Source: Brachyhypopomus gauderio (taxonomy: Eukaryota > Chordata > Actinopteri > Gymnotiformes > Hypopomidae). Taken from it: a DNA stretch of 64,000 bases. The stretch covers positions 10,399,873 through 10,463,872 of the forward strand of contig NC_135222.1 of assembly GCF_052324685.1 (NCBI RefSeq). The letters run 5' to 3'. Both the position numbers and the translations under genes were made by a program. Of the stretch, positions 56,377 to 64,000 are shown piece after piece; the stretch's first letter is position 1; the number at the start of each line of letters is the position of its first letter. The notes below the pieces were generated by a model. That model was not told where the DNA came from and did no database searches. It saw nothing but the letters and a program-made list of their open reading frames with translations.

Positions 56377-57324
56377 CGCCGCGAAGTCACACCGACGCTG
56401 GAGCAGCTGACGCAGGACCTGGTGTGTGCGTCCCTGCTGCGTCAGGCACGGGAGCACCCCGTCCCCGAGAAGGCGGAGGACCTCCGCCAGGAGGCGGTGC
56501 GGATTTGGGGGACACGATACCCCTCTTCCTCCGGGGAGCCCTCACCCCTGTGGAAGGGCTCTGTCGGGCTCTGCGCCACGGAGAAGACCCCCGAGAGTGA
56601 GTTCGGGGAGGTGGACTCTCCGAGCGAGGAGAAGGAGGGGGAGGAGGACCGACCGCCCTCCGTGTGCTCCGATTCCACCGTAGACTATGGTGAAGAGGAG
56701 GAGGAGGAAGCCTACCCTCCGTCCATAAGCTCCGCCCCCGCCGTAGCCTACGGTGAGGAGGAGGAGGGAGAGGAGGAAGAAGATGAGGAGGAGAACTACC
56801 CTCCGTCGGTGTGCTCCGATTCCACCGTTGACTACGGTGAGGAGGAGGAGGAAGAAGATGAGGAAGAGAACTACCCTCCGTCAGTGTGCTCGGCTCCCAC
56901 TGTATACTACAGTGGGGGCGAAGAAGACCATCCTCCGTCCGTGTACTCGGGTATCTCCGAGTGCACGGACAGCGAGCCAGGCACTAAGGACGAGCGTAGT
57001 CCGTCCCCCTCTGAGCGTTCGGCCGGGACCGTTAAGGGGTGGAATCGCTTGGAGGCAAGCGCTCCCTCTTACCGCTCTGAGGGGAGCGCGATGGACTGCT
57101 CCCGGGAAGGAGATCCAGCCACGCCCATGAGCTGGAGCCTGGGCAGTGAGGAGGCGGAGAAGATGGAGACCGACAGGGGACTCCCAGGCGCAGCACCCGG
57201 CGCGTCCGCCAGCTGCACAGCATGTGTGTTCACGTCGTCTACGACTACTCGTCTGCGTCAGTGTATCTCCGTGGGTGTGGGTGTGTCTTGTGATTATCCG
57301 TTTCACCTGTGGCTTGTCTCGTAA
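56356..57324 (+). CDS. Acidic tandem-repeat protein of an LTR element (open copy, function unknown)
   Basis: About 322 codons from ATG 56356 to TAA 57324, uninterrupted. Residues about 10-60 form a helical segment (VTPTLEQLTQDLVCASLLRQ), then FGEVDSPSEEKEG. Residues about 105-215 are five imperfect repeats of YPPSVCSDSTVDYGEEEEE type, then a Ser-rich stretch and MDCSREGDPATPMSWSLGSEE. The last ~45 residues are LTR sequence. The helical start and the C-terminal block are conserved in the decayed copy at 40196-41011, suggesting the protein once mattered to the element. No enzyme, zinc-knuckle or membrane motif is visible. Confidence 0.5.
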   Translation: MNFKVHVRREVTPTLEQLTQDLVCASLLRQAREHPVPEKAEDLRQEAVRIWGTRYPSSSGEPSPLWKGSVGLCATEKTPESEFGEVDSPSEEKEGEEDRPPSVCSDSTVDYGEEEEEEAYPPSISSAPAVAYGEEEEGEEEEDEEENYPPSVCSDSTVDYGEEEEEEDEEENYPPSVCSAPTVYYSGGEEDHPPSVYSGISECTDSEPGTKDERSPSPSERSAGTVKGWNRLEASAPSYRSEGSAMDCSREGDPATPMSWSLGSEEAEKMETDRGLPGAAPGASASCTACVFTSSTTTRLRQCISVGVGVSCDYPFHLWLVS

Positions 57325-57526
57325 TCATGCGGGGCTTATGTGGTCTGTTTATTTAATGTGCATTCGCGCAGTGTCTTGTGCTCGTCGTTGTCTGAGTCTA
57401 CCCGTTGTGTGTAATGGTTACGTGTTCTTCGTACGCTCCCTGCGCTATTGTATAAATAAAGCAGTGACGTCTGTTGCTAGAGCCAAGGGTCCGTGTCTCA
57501 TCCTTCACGTTGCACCCGGCGTTACA
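56356..57526 (+). mobile_element. Non-autonomous LTR element with acidic-repeat frame, copy 2
   Basis: An open frame (from 56356) is followed by an LTR of the ~335-bp family (about 57222-57526, ends GGCGTTACA). The first ~40 bp of that LTR and any 5' LTR are missing. Shares its frame with the element at 40190-41344. Confidence 0.65.
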
Positions 57527-57720
57527 ATTACACTGTCTTGGCTTTGTGCCATCAAGGAAATTGAAGTCATTGAAAAAAACAAGGAACTAAAATATGTAAT
57601 TGAATCATTTATGATATTTCTGTTTGCCATTTTTCAGCTCTATGGAAGACGATTGATGAGCCTTGAGGAACACTCACAAAGACCACTGGGCCAGAACCAT
57701 ATATCTAAAGTCAGAGAAGT

Positions 57721-57790
<70 letters not shown>

Positions 57791-57796
57791 GTGTGT
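57721..57796. repeat. (GT)n microsatellite
   Basis: About 36 GT units with one GC interruption. Confidence 0.95.
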
Positions 57797-59411
57797 GTAC
57801 ATGCCAGAGCAGAACTGTATAGAGAACTGCAGTTGATCTATACAGCTCTTGTGATTTATCGATTTGCATCTTGTTCTTTGGATGTGATTCTTGCCTCACA
57901 CAAGCTTTTTCTACCCTCGGTCTTACACTCAACATCTCTTCATTCTTCTCTTCTCCTCTCTTCTTTTCTCTTCCCTACTCTTCTCTTTCACTGTTTCACT
58001 TCCTTACTGTAAAATATAGAGAAAACGTATACATGAGCACATTCATTTGAGCACACGAGTGTGCACACATATAGACGTACCACGCATGACAGGATACACA
58101 TTTCAGCTGTGTGCTAGAACTCTTATTCTGACAGTGTATTGTGAATATTTGCACACAGTCACCAGTCACTTTATTAGAAACATCTACATTGTGTGATATA
58201 TAGAGTATGTAAAATAAATCAATTCGTATATGAATATATTGAATGTTGGGCTGCAGTTTTGGTTAGGGTTAGCTTAAAAATTACACTGTCTCAACCTTAA
58301 GAGCTATTTTAATTGTGATCTTGTTTGTAGCCTTCAAGTTCTAATATACTCTAAAGGTTGGTTATGCAAGGTGCTTGTTGCAGTGTCTACACTCACTGGT
58401 CATGTTATTAGGCACATTTGTCTTGTAGGTGTATTTCACAGGTGCATTGTTACTGAGTGCTGGAATTCTCAATTTATCAATCTCCCTATGTCCTATTCAT
58501 CACTTACCAGTTTCTGACCATAGGAGAAGATATCTGCTGCTGAGAAGATATTTGGATGGCAAACCATTCCCAACACAGTCCTGACACTGACATATATAGG
58601 CATATACTGCAGGTATGGAGGTTTATGACGCGCATAGTACTGCAGCAGTACACATGAACACACACACACATAGAGGTGGCTGAGTACTGTCCTTGACCCC
58701 TGGGTGTGCTGTGTTACCAGAGCTATAACTGATCTCAGCTCGGTTCAAGGTCTGTTCATCATAATAGCTTGTCATTTAATGTTAATAACCAGACCCTACT
58801 TATCATATTTTAACACACACACATTTTCATTAAAAAAAAATTAAATAAAGGCAGACCACTAATGCCACCATGTACTGATGTCTCTTGTGTCCTTCGTGAA
58901 GGAAATCATCTGACCCAACCTTGATACTGACATATAAAATCCTGTACCATGTATGTACCCCAACAACCACATCTATGCTACTGGTGTCCCAAGAATGAGC
59001 TGCCACACAAATCATATCTGATCAGCACTCAGAAGTGATGCTGTAGTCAGAAGCACCGACTGATGAATGGGGTAATGGGGTAGTGGATGGATAGATAAAC
59101 TGTAGATGCCAACATATGGAATGTAGTCTGTAATGGTACACCCATAAAATGCACCTACTGCTACAGGTCCAGCTGAAGTAAATACAATCCACAATGATTG
59201 CAAATTCAGCTACTACACACATATAGACACATCTGGGCATCCTACCAGATGTTCTCAGTACAGTAACTACTTATGCAAACACTTGTAGCTCTGATACATC
59301 CACCTGCATTCAGTGCTGATTTACTAAAAGATAAGGCAACTTCTTTTCTTACTTGTTCTGAAGAGTGAAAGACAAATTAATACCATAAACGATTAAGTAA
59401 TCTGCTCTCAT
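57797..59411. other. No gene; mariner-end relics
   Basis: CAGTCACCAGTCACTTTATT (58156-58175) and CACTCACTGGTCATGTTATT (58391-58410) resemble the ends of the Tc1-like element at 29497, as relic copies. No exon seen. Confidence 0.45.
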
Positions 59412-59419
59412 GTCACTAC

Positions 59420-60272
59420 CAGTGATGCCGGTAACGCGTTACTTAGTAACGCGTTACTGTAGTCGGACTACTTTTTTCAGTAACGAGTAGTCTAACGCAA
59501 CTACTATTTAAAAACTAGTAGTCAGATTAAAGTTACTTATCTAAAACATCGTGCGGTACTATTTCTGCATTTCGGGGGAACGTAGGATATATTTATTCAT
59601 TCTTATTTTTTGGCTACTCGTTTCTTACGCCTTTAGCAGCTGGAAATACAGGTATTATTTTGATTTTATTTCGGCTAAGGAAGACAACATTAAGGTCCGT
59701 TGTACACTCTGTCCTGGCGACAGAGTGCTGTCTACTTTCAAAAACACAACGTCAAACCTGGAAAAAAAAACCGGGGCTTGGCGGCGAACGTAAATTGTTA
59801 CCGGGCGGGGTGTAAAATGGACTAAATTCAGTATTATATCGCGATCGATCGATCGCCGGTGGTTGGCGCCAGATCAAACTAGTAACTCATTGAATCATAG
59901 ATGTGGATCAGAGGTGTGTCTCAATGAGTGAGAGTTGGCAACCCTGTAAGTGGGCGGAGTTGAACAGAAAGACTGTCTTATTTATTTATTTAAAAAACAT
60001 GTAAGCCTATTTCAAGAAAAAGTTTACAAATGCCAGTGTCATTTTTGATGTTCCGGTTAAAATACATGTCAATAAAGTGAGTATTGGCAGAACTGGTAGT
60101 CATTTTCATATTATAGGGGCGGGGGATCAGCCTCTGCTGAAAGTAACTAAAAGTAATCTAACTTAGTTACTTTTAAAAGCAAGTAGTCAGTAACTTAACT
60201 GAGTTACTTTTTAAAGAAGTAGTCAGTAGTCAGTAGTCGGATTCCTGTTTCAAAGTAACTATGGCAACAGTG
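59420..60272. mobile_element. hAT-like element (853 bp) with GTCACTAC duplication
   Basis: Ends CAGTGATGCC and GGCAACAGTG, flanked by perfect GTCACTAC (59412-59419 and 60273-60280). Ends rich in AGTAACG and AGTAGTC repeats. The interior shares ATCGATCGATCGCC with the MITE at 20238 and GAGAGTTGGCAACCCTG with the MITE at 34386. No transposase. Confidence 0.82.
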
Positions 60273-60280
60273 GTCACTAC

Positions 60281-62053
60281 AATGAAGAATAATGTGTTTT
60301 TATTTAATTTTTAGTGTAGCAATATGTATGAGTTATGACTGCAAAGAGACTTGTAAACAAAAATTAATTAACACATATGAGAGATCATTTCAAGGGTGTC
60401 ATTGGGGTCATGCTGTTCTGCCAATATTGTGTACGTATAAAAGTTTGTGTAGCTGAGGAAACCTTTTGATTAATGCAAATGACAAACAAATATATGCTAA
60501 TATGCATATATTTGCTTATGTTCTGAAATCTATGAAGATTGTAATTACAAGATGAAAAAGAAAGATAGTAAGGGAGGCTCCTGGCAGCTCACTCTGTTAT
60601 GATATGTCTTTTATCTCTTTTACTATGTCTGGTTCCCCCAGTGTATGCTTAGGCTGATGCATCTGCCATGTTCTTGACAATTCTGTAGAGGTGAGTAATA
60701 TGTAAATGCATGCAGACCAGCAGGAATTATAAACAATGAACAATATTCAATAGGGATACTCACCACCAGTTCTATGGATATTAATGTTTCCCTGCAGAAT
60801 TATCTTAGAACCCTTACAGAACACCTGAACCTGTTCATCAAATCCTTCAATAGAATCTGAATATGAGTCAACGTTGGACATAAAATCCAGGACCTGATTG
60901 GAGCCCACTCTTATGCTTAACTAGGTTTTAAATCAGTGGTATTAAAGTATGTGATACCTGCCTAGATCTCTATAGTCAAAAATGTACACGTCACATTATT
61001 TTACAACTCAATTTAAAAATCAAAGAGGCTCATCCAATTAAACATAAGGCATTAATTCTTAATGAATTTTCGTATTTTCAAAATATGAATCCAGCGAGTT
61101 GTGTCTGCAAGCCTAATTTATTAATTCAGTCACGTACAGTATTCGTGTTCCATCTAAGGGGGAACTAACTAGAAATATTTGGCAACCTTAGTACCTTATG
61201 GGCGTTTAACTAGCTGCAATGCATGAACGTTGTTTTACCACCTACCCCGTCTTCGTTTTTAAGGGATCCTGAAGTTTGCTAAGGTAAACAATACGTATAC
61301 AGACTACCTATTGGAGATTAAAGCATACGATACATTTTGTTTGTAAACTTAGCTAGCTAATGGGTGGTTCTGCTTTGTGGTACTTTCAGCACTACGAGCA
61401 GGCCTAGATCTTGACCCCCTTATTTTCCTGACGATAATCCCGACCTAGTGTTTCATAACGCGGTCGCAAGGCGGCTAATTCAACGTATGCTCAGGGTGTG
61501 CTGGTAGATTCTTGAAATCGTAAAGATTATTTGACATATATTGCCATTACAATAAGACTATAACTGTTAGCGTAGCTCTTCCTAGTTTGTATTCGCAGAG
61601 AATGAACAATAAGATAGTTAACAAAGACAGAAGACGTAAAATTAACTAGGTTAACTAACTAGCCAGCAAGTTAGCCGGACAACGTGCAACAGCACGGGCT
61701 GTGCTCGACGAGTGATAATAAAGCAGACGAAATAGTTGATAAAAGGGGAAAGATTCTGTGGTGTGGAAATGGTTCGGCTATCGAAAATATTGATATTGAC
61801 AAAGCCGTCGAGTTAGTTTATTTTATGTTGTAGACGTGCTTCATGTTCATATATAAAGACTGAATACAAATAAAAGGTTGACAGATTTATTTGTACTATA
61901 TTTATTTCTAAAGTAAATATAGTTTTAAAGTTTCATATAGCCTACTTTGCATAAATTTTTCATACATTTTTAGGTACGGAATCTGTTGTGGACATATTGT
62001 TCATATCAATATCGGAATTATTGTATTGACCGAAATAATAAATAAATAAATAT
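60281..62053. other. Intergenic; probable CMTR2 promoter and 5' exon region
   Basis: No coding exon seen. The CMTR2 coding exon has a splice acceptor, so an untranslated first exon should lie here, but it could not be placed. Confidence 0.4.
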
Positions 62054-62530
62054 TAGGGGTGGGCATAGATTAATTTTTTTAATCTAGATTAATCTCACTG
62101 AAATCTTGAAATTAATCTATATTAAAATGGCTCATATGCGTGCTACCCAAGTAATGACTAAAAGTCAGTTTTTGAGATAGGGTTTCTTAATACAGAGGGT
62201 GCATTAGACCAGGGGCTCATCTCCTGTTTCCAAAATGCATCAATGACTGCTTGAGGAAGCTGTTCTACTTTGATACTTGAAGAAAAAAACATGCTCAATA
62301 AAATGTAGGCTACTCGTTTATTCAGTTAAACATGAATTTGTAAGCCAACATACTGTACATTAAAAGGGGTTGATAACATGTTATAACTAAACTATCAAGT
62401 TGAAAGTCATCATAGTTTGCTTACCCATTTTGACCCAGTTCCCAACCCAACTTTAAGAATAGATTAACGGCGATAATTTTTATATCGCCCGATAAGAGTA
62501 TCAAATTAACGAACGCCGTTAACGGCCCAC

Positions 62531-62535
<5 letters not shown>
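62054..62535. mobile_element. hAT-like MITE (about 482 bp)
   Basis: Ends TAGGGGTGGGCATAG and GCCCACCACTA, resembling the ends of the hAT element at 51396. The right ~130 bp match 48470-48600 inverted. Flanks are AT repeats, so no duplication could be confirmed. Confidence 0.65.

Positions 62536-62606
<71 letters not shown>
62536..62606. repeat. (AT)n microsatellite
   Basis: About 35 uninterrupted AT units directly after the MITE end. Confidence 0.95.
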
Positions 62607-62608
<2 letters not shown>

Positions 62609-62752
62609 AGATCATGTGTTATGGAATATTTACCTGTATAGACATTACCTCCATTTTAGAAGATAACTAGCTACATGGAAATTGATTTTTAATAGCCTAG
62701 TTGCTTTAATTGAAATTGTATTTTCCTCTGTTTTCCTCTGCAGAATTGGAGA

Positions 62753-64000
62753 ATGAGCAGGGGGCGTGGCACTAAAAAGAGGTTGCCCCCAGACAAAACT
62801 GAGGCCCCTAAGTGTTATGATGAAAAGATCCTAGATGAAGTGAAGCAGCTCTTCAATAAAGAGAGAAGTTATAGTCCTCCACCTGGGGTGGAATGGAGCC
62901 TACCTGACCCCAGTGTGGTACTTCGTGACTGTCCCTGGAGCCACCCACCTCTACAGGCTCTAAAGCAGTCCCTAAATGAGGTGAAGAATCAGCTCAGTGA
63001 CAAAGACCTGGCAGTGTGGCACCAGCACACCTGCTCAACCAACCGAGCAGGCACCGTTACGGCCCACCTTCGTGCCACTACCAATGCAGAGCTCTGTACT
63101 CAGGCCTGGGCCAAGTTCTACGAGATTCTGGGTACCTTCAGACTCCTACCAGAAACTGCGCTGCAGAATGGTGAATTGAACTCTGTGCATTTGTGCGAAG
63201 CCCCTGGAGCATTTATTTCAGCTCTGAATCACTACCTCCGAACCTGCAGGCCGCACTGTGACTGGAACTGGGTGGCTAATACATTAAATCCATATCACGA
63301 AGCTAACGAACGAAGCTGCACCATTGCAGATGACAGACTCATTGTACACACCCTCCCTTGGTGGTTTTTCGGCTCTGATGACACAGGCGATGTCATGCTG
63401 CAGAAGCATTTGTTGGAACTGCAGCGGTTTGTAAGCAACATGCGCAGTGTGGATTTGGTCACTGCAGATGGGAGCTTTGACTGTCAGGGAGACCCGGGTG
63501 AGCAAGAGAGCTTGGTGGCCCCATTGCAGTACTGCGAAACAGTGAGCGCTCTGCTTCTGCTCGCACCTGGCGGCTCCTTTGTCCTGAAGATGTTCACGCT
63601 GTTCGAGCACTCGTCTGTCTGTCTGCTCTACCTCCTCGTCTGCTGCTTTTGCTCAGTTTCTGTGTTCAAACCTGCCACCAGCAAGTCAGGCAACTCTGAG
63701 GTCTATGTTGTTTGTTTGGGCTACAAAGCTAAAGATGCCTTGCGGCCACTGCTCTCAAAGCTGATCCGTTACTACGGGACGGACATGGCATCCATGGCAG
63801 CGCTGTTCCCTAACAACTGTGTTCCAGACTCCTTCCTCCGGCAGCATGAAGAGATCTGCACGTTTTTCCATGCACTGCAAATTGACACCATCCAGGAGAA
63901 CCTGTTGCTCTTTTCTGGCATGAGTGGTGAGCAGCGCAGCAGGCTGGACCAACTCAGGGAACATGCCGCCCAATTTTACATACAGCGCTTCCAGGTGCAG
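62753..64000 (+). CDS. cmtr2: Cap-specific mRNA 2'-O-methyltransferase 2, N-terminal 416 codons (runs off the window)
   Basis: ATG 62753 (MSRGRGTKKRLPP), nine bases after a splice acceptor (CTCTGCAG, 62736-62743), opens a frame that stays open to the window edge. The enzyme methylates the ribose of the second transcribed nucleotide of capped mRNA. The Rossmann-type RrmJ/FtsJ methyltransferase domain shows the SAM-binding LCEAPGAFI (147-155) and the catalytic K121 (WAKFYEI), D239 (TADGSFD), K279 (VLKMFT) and E316 (SEVYVV). VANTLNPYHEAN and PATSKSGNSEVY are further family phrases. The full protein is about 770 residues, so the C-terminal half lies beyond 64000. No stop or frameshift; clearly a host gene. 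Confidence 0.95.
   Translation, partial: MSRGRGTKKRLPPDKTEAPKCYDEKILDEVKQLFNKERSYSPPPGVEWSLPDPSVVLRDCPWSHPPLQALKQSLNEVKNQLSDKDLAVWHQHTCSTNRAGTVTAHLRATTNAELCTQAWAKFYEILGTFRLLPETALQNGELNSVHLCEAPGAFISALNHYLRTCRPHCDWNWVANTLNPYHEANERSCTIADDRLIVHTLPWWFFGSDDTGDVMLQKHLLELQRFVSNMRSVDLVTADGSFDCQGDPGEQESLVAPLQYCETVSALLLLAPGGSFVLKMFTLFEHSSVCLLYLLVCCFCSVSVFKPATSKSGNSEVYVVCLGYKAKDALRPLLSKLIRYYGTDMASMAALFPNNCVPDSFLRQHEEICTFFHALQIDTIQENLLLFSGMSGEQRSRLDQLREHAAQFYIQRFQVQ

Noticed and set aside
57146..58012. 288-codon frame covering an LTR and a GT microsatellite
   Set aside because: It starts out of frame with the acidic-repeat protein and crosses LTR and (GT)n, giving a Cys-Val repeat; not a gene.

Overview
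The window looks like teleost fish nuclear DNA. Genes are spliced with GT/AG introns and share the genome with a dense, multiply nested load of Tc1/mariner, piggyBac, hAT, PIF/Harbinger-like, LTR and LINE sequence plus a tRNA-derived SINE and long dinucleotide microsatellites. Nothing bacterial or organellar was seen. The species cannot be named from the sequence.

Host genes are a small minority. (1) A THAP-domain reading frame (12830-13240) and a separate THAP exon (11886-12075), with the first exon of an unrecognised minus-strand gene (13883-14039). (2) Three immunoglobulin-superfamily receptor genes whose exons could be joined in frame: a 369-aa three-domain receptor (15027-17757, plus), a 342-aa paralogue (36953-33219, minus), and a 184-aa single-V-domain receptor with a germline J-like motif, as in novel immune-type receptors (46983-45696, minus). 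All use phase-1 introns, and all begin with a tiny signal-peptide exon. (3) The start of CMTR2, the cap-2 mRNA methyltransferase, running off the right edge (62753-64000) with its K-D-K-E catalytic set intact.

Layout: 1-3.7 kb holds a Ty3/gypsy-type fragment in the unusual order RNase H - LTR - gag - protease - integrase, bounded by a 13-bp direct repeat. 5.1-6.7 kb is a Tc1 element with a full-length transposase whose third catalytic residue is lysine. 6.8-11.7 kb is an apparently intact 4.9-kb piggyBac element with TTAA sites, perfect 13-bp inverted ends, an uninterrupted 538-aa transposase and two internal tandem arrays. 15-18 kb is Ig receptor 1. 18-29.5 kb is a nest of insertions, up to five deep, that can be ordered from matching target-site duplications. 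30.9-32.3 kb is a LINE fragment with a restriction-like endonuclease. 33-37 kb is Ig receptor 2. 38-45 kb is solo LTRs, small LTR elements and hAT/Tc1 relics. 45.7-47 kb is Ig receptor 3. 47-60.3 kb is repeats, including a 496/495-bp tandem duplication with a hAT element in only one copy, and a ~380-bp inverted repeat with arms 6.4 kb apart. CMTR2 closes the window.

The most notable items are the piggyBac element with its repeats derived from its own transposase gene, the permuted LTR fragment, the nested insertions, and a family of short non-autonomous LTR elements carrying an acidic-repeat reading frame (copies at 40.2-41.3 kb and 56.4-57.5 kb). No search was run, so names rest on motif recognition.
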